Source: Parvibaculum sp035325945
Lineage (GTDB): Bacteria > Pseudomonadota > Alphaproteobacteria > Parvibaculales > Parvibaculaceae
Assembly (NCBI RefSeq): GCF_035325945.1
Contig: NZ_DAOKYX010000001.1
Coordinates: forward strand, 248,001 to 312,000
Direction of reading: 5' to 3'
DNA length: 64,000 bases
How positions within the stretch are numbered: position 1 is the first letter of the stretch; the number at the start of each line of letters is the position of its first letter. A program made the translations under genes and the position numbers. Under the pieces are notes generated by a model. It had not been told where the DNA came from and ran no database searches. It was given only the letters and a program-made list of their open reading frames with translations. Positions 50,758 through 58,455 of this stretch are shown one piece after another.

Positions 50758-50970
50758 TTATACAACCTGTTCCATGCCAAGAACGGCGCCGACGACGGGC
50801 CGCTTGGCGACATTGCCGCCGAGTTTGGCGATGGTGACGATGAAAAAGAGCGTCACCAACGCACCGAGTACCAGGGCCAGCGCCACGCTGCGCTGGCGTC
50901 GGCGCTTCAACTGTTCTTCGCTCCACTGGCGCGGCAGCTCCTGCCCGCCATGGTTGTCGCCTTCCGCCAT
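50758..50970 (-). CDS. small membrane protein of the oxidase operon (CoxF-like)
   Basis: This is a 70-residue protein: a charged start (MAEGDNHGGQELPRQWSEEQ), one membrane segment (VALALVLGALVTLFFIVTIAK) and a short tail. Position and architecture match the small CoxF-type protein found between ctaB and ctaG in many Alphaproteobacteria. Its function is not defined; a role in assembly is likely. The start lies just before the ctaB stop region, three bases from it, so translation is coupled. In this genome it is followed directly by coxC. Confidence 0.72.
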   Translation of the reverse strand: MAEGDNHGGQELPRQWSEEQLKRRRQRSVALALVLGALVTLFFIVTIAKLGGNVAKRPVVGAVLGMEQVV

Positions 50971-50972
50971 GC

Positions 50973-51944
50973 CTATCCCCACAGTTCCAGCGGCCGCGCG
51001 AGGCCGAAGCCCTGTTCGACGAGCAGCGTGCTGAAAACGAGAAAGAGGTAGAGGATGGAATAGGCGAAAAGCTGCTTGGCCGCCTTGTCCTGCGTCTTCT
51101 TCTCCTCCGCCGTGTCCGCCCGCGTCCTGAACACGCGGAAGGCGAAGACGAGGAACAGAGCGCCGAGAACGGCCGCGAACGCCGTGTAGAAGATGCCCGC
51201 AAATCCGAGGAAGCCCGGCGCCAGCGTTACCGGCACGAGAAGCGCCGAATAGATCAGGATCTGGCGGCGCGTCTCGGCCTCGCCCGCGACGACCGGCAGC
51301 ATCGGCACGCCGGCATGCTCGTAATCGTCGGAACGGAAGAGCGCCAGAGCCCAGAAATGCGGCGGCGTCCACATGAAGATGATGAGAAAGAGGACGACCG
51401 AGGGGACTGATACCGTGCCCGTCACCGCCGCCCAGCCGATCATCGGAGGGAAGGCGCCGGCCGCGCCGCCGATCACGATGTTCTGCGGCGTGCGGCGCTT
51501 CAGACCGATCGTGTAGATGACGGCGTAGAAGAAGATGGTGAAGGCGAGAAGGAAGGCCGCCGTGTAGTTGACGGCCAGCGCCATCATCAGCACGGAGCCC
51601 ACCGAAAGCGTCAGGCCGAAACCGAGTGCCTCGCGCGAGGTGATGCGGCCTGCCGGCACGGGCCGGTTGATCGTCCGCGCCATCTTCGCGTCGATGTCGG
51701 CGTCGTACCACATGTTGAGCGCGCCGGAGGCGCCGGCGCCGATCGCGATGCAGAGAAGCGCCGTGAAGGCGATGACCGGATTGATCTCGCCAGGCGCGAC
51801 CACAAGACCGACGAGCGCCGTGAAGATCACGAGCGACATCACCCGCGGCTTCAGAAGCTCGAAATAGTCCCCGGGCGAGGCCATGCCGATTTGCGGCATG
51901 GCCTCGTTTCCGAGATGGCGATCTGCGATCGAAGTGTCAGACAT
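50973..51944 (-). CDS. ctaB: protoheme IX farnesyltransferase (heme O synthase)
   Basis: CtaB adds farnesyl to heme B to make heme O, the precursor of heme A. It is a 323-residue UbiA-superfamily membrane protein with about nine helices. The first Asp-rich motif lies in NMWYDADIDAKMARTINRPV, with its Asn-x-x-x-Asp pattern. The second polar loop around LFRSDDYEHAGVPMLPVVAG contains Asp-Asp-Tyr, and the RTPQNIVIGGAAGAFPPMIG stretch is typical of heme O synthases. It lies between coxA and coxF in the oxidase operon. CtaA (heme A synthase) is not in the window. Confidence 0.96.
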   Translation of the reverse strand: MSDTSIADRHLGNEAMPQIGMASPGDYFELLKPRVMSLVIFTALVGLVVAPGEINPVIAFTALLCIAIGAGASGALNMWYDADIDAKMARTINRPVPAGRITSREALGFGLTLSVGSVLMMALAVNYTAAFLLAFTIFFYAVIYTIGLKRRTPQNIVIGGAAGAFPPMIGWAAVTGTVSVPSVVLFLIIFMWTPPHFWALALFRSDDYEHAGVPMLPVVAGEAETRRQILIYSALLVPVTLAPGFLGFAGIFYTAFAAVLGALFLVFAFRVFRTRADTAEEKKTQDKAAKQLFAYSILYLFLVFSTLLVEQGFGLARPLELWG

Positions 51945-51960
51945 ATCCGGTCCTGGCCGC

Positions 51961-53568
51961 TTATCTGATGCGCGGCAGTTCGTTGAACTGGTGGAACGGA
52001 GGCGGCGACGAGAGCGTCCATTCGAGCGTCGTCGCGCCCTCGCCCCACGGATTGTCCGCCGCCTTCTGCTTCTTCGCGAAGGCGTGAACGACGCCCACGA
52101 GGAAGATCAGCACGCCGAAGGCCGAGATGTAGGAACCGATCGAGGAGATGTGGTTCCAGAAGGTGTAGACGTCCGGATAGTCCGCATAGCGGCGCGGCAT
52201 GCCGGCAAGGCCGAGGAAGTGCTGCGGGAAGAAGACGATGTTCACACCAATGAACATGACCCAGAAGTGCAGCTTGCCGATCAGCTCGCTGTACATGTAG
52301 CCCGTGATCTTCGGGAACCAGTAGTACCAGCCCGCGAAGATGGCGAAGACGGCACCGAGCGAGAGCACGTAGTGGAAATGCGCCACCACGTAATAGGTGT
52401 CCTGAAGGACGCGGTCGATGCCGGCATTGGCGAGCACGACGCCCGTGACGCCGCCGATCGTGAACAGGAAGATGAAGCCGATCGCCCAGAGCATCGGCGT
52501 CTTGAACTCGAGCGAGCCGCCCCACATGGTCGCGATCCACGAGAAGACCTTCACGCCCGTCGGCACGGCGATGACCATCGTGGCCGCGACGAAATAGGCC
52601 TGCGTGTTGACCGAGAGGCCCACCGTGTACATGTGGTGCGCCCAGACGACGAAGCCGACGACGCCGATCGCGACCATGGCATAGGCCATGCCGAGATAGC
52701 CGAAGACGGGCTTGCGCGAGAAGGTGGACACCACCTGGCTGACGATGCCGAAGCCGGGCAGGATCATGATGTAGACTTCGGGGTGGCCGAAGAACCAGAA
52801 GAGGTGCTGATAGAGGATCGGGTCGCCGCCGCCTTCGGGCTTGAAGAAGGTGGTGCCGAAGTTGCGGTCCGTGAGCAGCATGGTGATCGCGCCGGCGAGA
52901 ACCGGTAGCGAGAGCAGCAGCAGGAACGCGGTCACGAGCACGGACCAGACGAAGAGCGGCATCTTGTGCAGCGTCATGCCCGGGGCACGCATGTTGAAGA
53001 TGGTGGTGATGAAGTTGATCGAGCCGAGGATCGACGAGACGCCCGCGATGTGGATCGAGAGGATCGCGAAGTCCATCGCCGGTCCGGGCGTGCCGGTCGT
53101 CGAGAGCGGCGGATAGATCGTCCATCCGCCTGCGACGCCATCGCCGCCCGGCTGGCCGGGAACGAACATCGAAATGATGAAGAGCGCGAAGGCGACGGGC
53201 AGCAGCCAGAACGAGATGTTGTTCATGCGCGGGAAGGCCATGTCCGGCGCGCCGACCATGAGCGGCACGAACCAGTTGCCGAACCCGCCCATCATCGCCG
53301 GCATGACCACGAAGAAGATCATGATCAGGCCGTGCGCGGTGACGAGCACATTATAGAGATTGTGATCGAGATGCAGGATTCCGCCGCCCGGATACATCAG
53401 GTTCATGCGGATCATCACCGACATCGTGCCGCCGATCAGGCCGGCCACGATGGAGAAGATGAAATACATCGTCCCGATGTCTTTGTGGTTGGTCGAATAG
53501 AGGTAGCGCCTCCATCCGGTCGGGTGGTCTGCGTGACCGGCGTGCGCAGTCTGAGCTTGCCCTGCCAT
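51961..53568 (-). CDS. ctaD: cytochrome c oxidase subunit I (aa3 type)
   Basis: This is the catalytic subunit with heme a and the heme a3-CuB centre. The 535-residue protein has 12 membrane helices. Key sites are visible: HLDHNLYNVLVTAHGLIMIF (heme a His), FWFFGHPEVYIMILPGFG (CuB His and cross-linked Tyr), VWAHHMYTVGL (CuB His pair), and DTYYVVAHFHYVLSLGAVFA (heme a3 and heme a ligands). The GNWFVPLMVGAPDMAFPRMN segment places it in the A-type heme-copper family. It is preceded by subunit II and followed by ctaB. Confidence 0.98.
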   Translation of the reverse strand: MAGQAQTAHAGHADHPTGWRRYLYSTNHKDIGTMYFIFSIVAGLIGGTMSVMIRMNLMYPGGGILHLDHNLYNVLVTAHGLIMIFFVVMPAMMGGFGNWFVPLMVGAPDMAFPRMNNISFWLLPVAFALFIISMFVPGQPGGDGVAGGWTIYPPLSTTGTPGPAMDFAILSIHIAGVSSILGSINFITTIFNMRAPGMTLHKMPLFVWSVLVTAFLLLLSLPVLAGAITMLLTDRNFGTTFFKPEGGGDPILYQHLFWFFGHPEVYIMILPGFGIVSQVVSTFSRKPVFGYLGMAYAMVAIGVVGFVVWAHHMYTVGLSVNTQAYFVAATMVIAVPTGVKVFSWIATMWGGSLEFKTPMLWAIGFIFLFTIGGVTGVVLANAGIDRVLQDTYYVVAHFHYVLSLGAVFAIFAGWYYWFPKITGYMYSELIGKLHFWVMFIGVNIVFFPQHFLGLAGMPRRYADYPDVYTFWNHISSIGSYISAFGVLIFLVGVVHAFAKKQKAADNPWGEGATTLEWTLSSPPPFHQFNELPRIR

Positions 53569-53624
53569 CTGTCTAACCCTTCGCTCTGTCTTTCAAATAT
53601 TCTGTAATTGATCCGGCCGTCCGC

Positions 53625-54476
53625 TCAGCGGGCGACAGAAACCGCGGCGGTCTTCACGAGGTTCGACTGCCCTGCATCGGCCGATTTCTGCTGCTCGGCG
53701 AGCCATGCAGCGAACTCCTCCTTCGTCACGACCTTGATGTCGATGGGCATGAAGGCGTGGCTGGGGCCGCAAAGTTCGGAGCACTGGCCATAGTAGCTGC
53801 CGGTCTTCTCGGCGCGGAACCAGGTCTCGTTGAGGCGGCCCGGCACGGCGTCGATCTTGACGCCGAAGGAGGGCACCGCCCAGGAGTGGATCACGTCGGC
53901 CGCCGTCACGATCACTCGGACGGTGGTGCCGACCGGAACGACCATGGCGTTGTCGGTGGCGAGAAGGCGGGGCTGGCCCGGCTTCAGATCGGCATCGGCG
54001 ACGATGTTCGCGTCGAAGGAGATGTCGCCATGGTCGGGATATTCGTAGCCCCAGTACCACTGATAACCGGTCGCCTTGATGGTCAGCTCGGCCTCGGGAA
54101 TGACGACCTGCTTGTAGAGGAGCCGGAAGGAGGGAATGGAGATGACGACCAGAAGGATCACCGGAATGACCGTCCAGGCGACCTCGACGAGGGTGTTGTG
54201 GGTCGTCTTGGAGGGGGTCGGGTTCTTCTTGTGATGGAAACGAACCATCACGATCAGCAGCAGCAGCGTCACGAAGATCACGATGCCGCCGGTTACGGCG
54301 AGAAGAAGATCATGGAAGGTGTGGATGTCTTCCATCACCGGCGTCGCCGCCGCCTGCAAGCCGAGCTGGCCGTCCACAGCCATGCCATCCGCCCATGCCG
54401 AGGCGACGAGGCCGCCATCAAAGTGCCCGATCGCGAAAGCAATCGCGAAGAGCCCCATACCGATCAGAAACCGCAT
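53625..54476 (-). CDS. ctaC: cytochrome c oxidase subunit II
   Basis: Subunit II takes electrons from cytochrome c through its CuA site. The 283-residue protein has an N-terminal signal segment, two membrane helices (around LLLAVTGGIVIFVTLLLLIV and LVEVAWTVIPVILLVVISIP) and a cupredoxin domain. The CuA ligands are in VIHSWAVPSFGVKIDAVPG and CSELCGPSHAFMPIDIKVV. The aromatic electron-entry region GYQWYWGYEYPD is present. It is the first gene of the operon. GGGAG precedes the start and a tandem 21-base repeat lies in the leader. Confidence 0.98.
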   Translation of the reverse strand: MRFLIGMGLFAIAFAIGHFDGGLVASAWADGMAVDGQLGLQAAATPVMEDIHTFHDLLLAVTGGIVIFVTLLLLIVMVRFHHKKNPTPSKTTHNTLVEVAWTVIPVILLVVISIPSFRLLYKQVVIPEAELTIKATGYQWYWGYEYPDHGDISFDANIVADADLKPGQPRLLATDNAMVVPVGTTVRVIVTAADVIHSWAVPSFGVKIDAVPGRLNETWFRAEKTGSYYGQCSELCGPSHAFMPIDIKVVTKEEFAAWLAEQQKSADAGQSNLVKTAAVSVAR

Positions 54477-55011
54477 GCTTGTTCCCAGCTCCCAGTGTCT
54501 TCCTGCCGACGCAGAATGTCTTCCTGTCGACGCAGAGTTCTTGTCCGTAGAAAGGTCCGCTTGCGCCGCAAGGGCGTCGCAGCTCCCCTCCCGCCGTTTT
54601 CCCGGCCGCGTTTCACCCGGTCGGGGTCAGCGCCCCGCATTCCGGCGGAGCACATGAAAATCAATCTCGGGCGTCAAAAATCATAATCCGTAATCCGCCG
54701 CAAGCATCCAGACGGCGGAAAAATCCCCGCTCAAGCCGCATCCCCTCGGCACGAACCGCCCTCCGGGACCGTCGGAGACCCGGCACGACTCGCGGGGTTG
54801 AGTATAGACACCTTGCGGCCATCGGCCACAGATGTTCAGGACCTTTTGCGACGTTTTGCCACAAGGACAATCCCGTCCGGATCACGCAGCCGCCATGATT
54901 TTACCGGATTCCGCGACGTCAGATGCCCGCCACTTCTCACGGCGACAAAAAAGCCTAGAGTAAGACTTAATCTCAAACCGGAGGCTTGGAGCCGAAAGGC
55001 GGGAAGAAGCG
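54477..55011. other. 535-base region between divergent ctaC and the unknown protein gene
   Basis: This gap contains a tandem 21-base repeat at 54497-54538 in the ctaC leader. A TATACT (minus strand, near 54797-54802) could be a -10 for the oxidase operon but lacks a good -35 at 17 bases. Near 54935-54980 an A-rich run and GGAG-type sequence precede the divergent gene. I see no tRNA, small ORF with coding character, or known RNA motif. Confidence 0.5.
54497..54538 (-). repeat. tandem 21-bp direct repeat in the ctaC leader
   Basis: Two adjacent copies (54497-54517 and 54518-54538) share 19 of 21 bases. The shared core reads GTCTTCCTG and GACGCAGA on the plus strand. It lies 20-60 bases before the subunit II start and would be transcribed in the 5' leader, as a possible regulator site or RNA element. 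Confidence 0.65.
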
Positions 55012-55410
55012 ATGCGCGACGAGGCCCTCATCCACTTTCATTACGGTTCGCAGATCTCGGCCGGCCTCGTGCTGACGGCCAACGGATCGGCGGCACCCGA
55101 ACTCATCAGCGAGGCCGCGCCCTACCTCAATCCGCGCAATCCCGGCCGCTCGGCGGTCGGGTTCTGCGTCTGCCACCCGGATATGGTGGACGACATCGTC
55201 GCCCCTCCCCCGCCCGGCTGGCAGAGCTGGCGCTTTGCGCAGTGGGACGACTGGTTCGGCCGGATCAACGGCGTGTTCCTGGTGGACCTGAAGCTCCTTC
55301 GCGTCGTGCAGTTTCCGCTCTATAGCTGCGGCTCACAGGTGGTGCGCTGCGATCTTTCGGGCTTGCCGCGCCGGCTCGTGCCAGTGGAAGAATGGCTCGA
55401 CCAGAAGTAA
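55012..55410 (+). CDS. hypothetical protein of 132 residues, unknown family
   Basis: This is a soluble-looking protein beginning MRDEALIHFHYGSQISAGLV. Notable segments are a Cys-x-Cys-His in VGFCVCHPDMVDD, a proline run PPPPGWQSWRFAQWDDWFG, a beta-like NGVFLVDLKLLRVVQFPLY, and a second Cys pair in YSCGSQVVRCDL. The four cysteines and neighbouring His could bind a metal or form disulfides, but there is no signal peptide. A GGGAAG precedes the ATG. It lies between the divergent oxidase operon and tldD, 27 bases before tldD, so co-transcription with tldD is likely. I do not recognise the family. Confidence 0.65.
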   Translation: MRDEALIHFHYGSQISAGLVLTANGSAAPELISEAAPYLNPRNPGRSAVGFCVCHPDMVDDIVAPPPPGWQSWRFAQWDDWFGRINGVFLVDLKLLRVVQFPLYSCGSQVVRCDLSGLPRRLVPVEEWLDQK

Positions 55411-55437
55411 CCCGCGTTTGACGAAAGCCAGGACCAG

Positions 55438-56871
55438 ATGAGCAGCTCCGCAGACGATCTCTTCTTCTCCGCCAGCGGCCTCGACCGGTCGCGCGTGGAA
55501 AGCCTTGTCGGCGAGGCGCTGCATGGCGCCGAAGACGGAGAACTTTTTCTCGAATACAGGCAATCGGAAGCCCTCGCCTTCGATGACGGACGGCTGAAGA
55601 CCGCGAGCTTCGACACGACGCAAGGCTTCGGACTTCGTTGCGTCGCGGGCGAATCGACGGGCTATGCGCACGCCTCCGACCTCTCGGAAGAGGCGATCCG
55701 GCGCGCGGGCGCGGCCGTGCAGGCGGTGAAGCAGGGCCGCAGCTTCAGCCTCGCCGAAGGGCCGAAGCGCACCAACATCCATCTTTATACGGATGAAAAC
55801 CCGCTCGGCGCCCAGAGCTTCGAGGAGAAGGTGAAACTTCTCGCCGAGATCGACGCCTATGCGCGCGCGAAGGACGAGCGCGTGCGCCAGGTCTCGGCCT
55901 CCCTCGTCGGCGAATGGCAGGCCGTCGAGATCATGCGGCCTGACGGCAATGTCGTACGGGACATCCGCCCCCTCGTCCGCCTCAATGTTTCGATCATTGC
56001 GGGCCAGGGCGACCGGCAGGAGGCCGGAAGCTATGGCGTCGGCGGGCGCATGGGCTATGAGGTTTATATCGACCCGATGCAATGGCAGGCGCAGGTCGAC
56101 GAGGCGCTGCGCCAGGCGCTCGTCAATCTGGAATCTGTGCCTGCGCCCGCGGGCGAGATGGACGTGGTGCTCGGGCCGGGCTGGCCGGGCATTCTTCTCC
56201 ACGAAGCGATCGGCCACGGGCTCGAGGGCGATTTCAACCGCAAGAAGACTTCGGCCTTTTCGGGCCTTCTCGGCCAGCGTGTCGCGGCCCCCGGCGTCAC
56301 TGTCGTCGATGACGGCACGCTTGCCGACCGGCGCGGCTCGCTCACGGTCGATGACGAAGGCACGCCGACCTCGCGCACGGTGCTCATCGAGGATGGCATC
56401 CTCAAGGGCTATATGCAGGACCGGCTCAATGCGCGCCTCATGGGCATGGCCGCGACCGGCAACGGGCGGCGCGAATCCTACGCCCACCAGCCCATGCCGC
56501 GCATGACGAACACCTACATGCTCTCCGGCCGTCACGAGCCCGACGAAATCCTCCGCTCGGTGAAGAAGGGCCTTTACGCCGTCAATTTCGGCGGCGGGCA
56601 GGTCGACATCACCAGCGGCAAGTTCGTCTTCACCTGCACCGAGGCCTACCTCATCGAGAACGGCCGCATCGGCGCCCCGGTGAAGGGCGCGACCCTCATC
56701 GGCAACGGCCCGGACGTCCTCACCCGCGTCGCCATGATCGGCAATGACATGCGGCTCGATCCCGGGATCGGCACCTGCGGCAAGGCTGGACAGGGCGTGC
56801 CTGTCGGCGTCGGCCAGCCGACGCTGCTTGTCAAAGGGCTGACGGTCGGCGGCACCGCGCAGGCGGCCTGA
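55438..56871 (+). CDS. tldD: metalloprotease TldD
   Basis: TldD with TldE forms a protease that trims unfolded peptides and matures microcin-type precursors. The 477-residue protein has the zinc motif HEAIGH in ILLHEAIGHGLEGDFNRKKT. The surrounding hallmark VTVVDDGTLADRRGSLTVDD follows, and NGRRESYAHQPMPRMTNTYM and TSGKFVFTCTEAYLIENGRI near the C-terminus match the family. TldE/PmbA is not in this window. It is followed 26 bases later by the DUF2244 gene. Confidence 0.96.
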   Translation: MSSSADDLFFSASGLDRSRVESLVGEALHGAEDGELFLEYRQSEALAFDDGRLKTASFDTTQGFGLRCVAGESTGYAHASDLSEEAIRRAGAAVQAVKQGRSFSLAEGPKRTNIHLYTDENPLGAQSFEEKVKLLAEIDAYARAKDERVRQVSASLVGEWQAVEIMRPDGNVVRDIRPLVRLNVSIIAGQGDRQEAGSYGVGGRMGYEVYIDPMQWQAQVDEALRQALVNLESVPAPAGEMDVVLGPGWPGILLHEAIGHGLEGDFNRKKTSAFSGLLGQRVAAPGVTVVDDGTLADRRGSLTVDDEGTPTSRTVLIEDGILKGYMQDRLNARLMGMAATGNGRRESYAHQPMPRMTNTYMLSGRHEPDEILRSVKKGLYAVNFGGGQVDITSGKFVFTCTEAYLIENGRIGAPVKGATLIGNGPDVLTRVAMIGNDMRLDPGIGTCGKAGQGVPVGVGQPTLLVKGLTVGGTAQAA

Positions 56872-56897
56872 CCGGGCGCGGAGCCACGGGGAAAGAC

Positions 56898-57509
56898 ATG
56901 AGCTGGCGCCGCTTCAGAATGCGGTCGAGCGATCCGACGCTGCTCGCGGGGTTCAGGCCCTTTCAGGCCGATCTCACCGCCCTGCCGGTGGAGGTCGATC
57001 TTTCGCCATCGCGCGCGGCCGGCTACGCGTCACTCGCCGGCGCCGGACTATTCGCCGCTGGGCTTGCGCTCTTCGTCATCCGTAACCAGCCGCTCGAGGG
57101 AACAGCCCTCTACGCCGCGCTTGCGGCGCTTCTTCCCGTCGTGCTCCTTCTGCTTCAGGCGTGGAGCGTTCTCGCCACGCGCCGCATTGCGCTTTTCGGC
57201 CCGCTCGACGTCCGGGTGACGGAAGCCGATGGCGAAGAGTGGCGCGCCAGATATCAGGACATGGCAGGCGTCCGCCGCCTCGAAATCGCGCAAGTGGCGC
57301 GCAACGGAACGACGCTTCATCAGATCATCGAACTCGTGGATCGCGACGGCACGAAGACGCTGCCCCTCTATGTACGCCGCGGCGCATGGTCGGGACAGGC
57401 GGAGCTTGAGCTTTATGCGGCGCGGCTTGGCGTGCCGATCCTCTCCGATGTCAGGCGCATGAGGGGCGCAGCCGGCTACCGGAAGGACCAGACGGCAGAG
57501 CGTCGCTGA
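56898..57509 (+). CDS. DUF2244 membrane protein
   Basis: This is a 203-residue protein with two membrane helices (AAGYASLAGAGLFAAGLALF and LYAALAALLPVVLLLLQAWS). A soluble C-terminal domain follows, containing VTEADGEEWRARYQDMAGVR and ELYAARLGVPILSDVRRMRG. This two-helix plus beta-domain layout is the DUF2244 family, common in Alphaproteobacteria near oxidase genes, with unknown function. Here it is 26 bases downstream of tldD and within a few kb of the aa3 operon. It ends before the palindrome array. Confidence 0.75.
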   Translation: MSWRRFRMRSSDPTLLAGFRPFQADLTALPVEVDLSPSRAAGYASLAGAGLFAAGLALFVIRNQPLEGTALYAALAALLPVVLLLLQAWSVLATRRIALFGPLDVRVTEADGEEWRARYQDMAGVRRLEIAQVARNGTTLHQIIELVDRDGTKTLPLYVRRGAWSGQAELELYAARLGVPILSDVRRMRGAAGYRKDQTAERR

Positions 57510-57569
57510 AGCACTTGCGCTCCATGAGCGGTAACGGTCCGCGGCTCGATCCCATCTGGCCCTGCCGCC

Positions 57570-57985
57570 CGGGCCTTGTCCGAGGTCCGGTGGCGCGCAG
57601 CGCTCAGTGTCAGCGGCCCCTGGACCCCGGCATGAAGCCGGGGTGACAGTTATGCTTGGCCACCCCTTCTCAAGGTTGTCACCCCGGGCTTGTCCCGGGG
57701 TCCATCTTTTTTCAAGCCACGGCACGGGAAAAGATGGGTGCCGGGTCGAGCCCGGCACGACAATGAAATGAATTTCATTTCATTAATGGCGCATCCCCGG
57801 CATGAAGCCGGGCGACAAACACGGGGCGCCCGATCCTTCTCTAAGGCTGTCACCCCGGGCTTGTCCCGGGGTCCATCTTTAGGCCACGCGCATGACAATG
57901 TGGATGCCGGATCGAGCCCGGCATGACGGAGAGATGAATCTAGTTTCACAACTTCCGCGTCACCCCGGCATGAAGCCCGGCCAAC
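57570..57985. repeat. ordered array of extragenic palindromes (ABCABCA)
   Basis: Seven hairpins of three types repeat in order across the gap between convergent genes. Type A (CCCCGGC-atgaa-GCCGGGG) is centred near 57634, 57803 and 57972. Type B (ACCCCGGG-cttgt-CCCGGGGT) is at 57681-57701 and 57852-57872. Type C (about GTGCCGGG-tcgag-CCCGGCAC) is at 57738-57758 and 57904-57924. Spacing is about 55-60 bases and the larger period about 168 bases. A degenerate unit precedes at about 57570-57590. The rest of the 535-base gap holds nothing else recognisable. Confidence 0.85.
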
Positions 57986-58044
57986 ACACACGGGGACGTC
58001 CGATCCCCCAAGAATGCCGCGACCGCCCGGCAGCCGCCCTCGCC

Positions 58045-58428
58045 TCAACCATTCTTACTGTGGCAGACCGCCTGCAACTTGTTACCGGCCGGATCGCGCA
58101 CATAGGCGCCGTAATAGTACGGATGGTAATGGGGTCTCAGGCCCGGCGCGCCCTCGCTCGTGCCGCCGAATTTCAGCGCCGCCTCGTGGAAGGCATCGAC
58201 TGCGACGCGGCTCGGCGCGAGAAAGGCGATGTGCCCGCCATTGCCCGGCACATGCGGCTTGCCATCGAAGGGCTTCAGAACGAACACCTTGGGGCCGGTC
58301 GCCGTGCCATAGCTCAGCGCGCCGTCGATCTTGAAGAAGGGCGCGATGCCGAGCGTCGCCAGAACCGCATCATAGAAGGCTTCGAGCTTCTGCGGATCGT
58401 CCGCCCCGATGGTGACGTGGCTGAACAT
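58045..58428 (-). CDS. VOC family (glyoxalase-like) protein
   Basis: This is a 127-residue protein beginning MFSHVTIGADDPQKLEAFYD, the first beta-alpha-beta module of the vicinal-oxygen-chelate fold. The second half contains NGGHIAFLAPSRVAVDAFHE and HPYYYGAYVRDPAGNKLQAV, where His and Glu/Asp positions normally bind a metal. Such small VOC proteins include glyoxalases, dioxygenases and resistance proteins; no substrate is clear. A GGAGGGGAG just before the ATG at 58428 supports this start over 58443. It follows gshA by 27 bases on the same strand. Confidence 0.82.
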   Translation of the reverse strand: MFSHVTIGADDPQKLEAFYDAVLATLGIAPFFKIDGALSYGTATGPKVFVLKPFDGKPHVPGNGGHIAFLAPSRVAVDAFHEAALKFGGTSEGAPGLRPHYHPYYYGAYVRDPAGNKLQAVCHSKNG

Positions 58429-58455
58429 CTCCCCTCCGCTCATGAACTGCGCCGA

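Noticed and set aside
54660..54885. Short minus-strand frame of 74 codons upstream of ctaC
   Set aside because: Arg-rich composition, no ribosome site and no coding pattern; it is better explained as leader or promoter sequence.
57570..58020. CRISPR array
   Set aside because: The repeats are imperfect palindromes of three kinds at 55-60 base spacing, with similar rather than unique spacers, and no cas genes are in the window.
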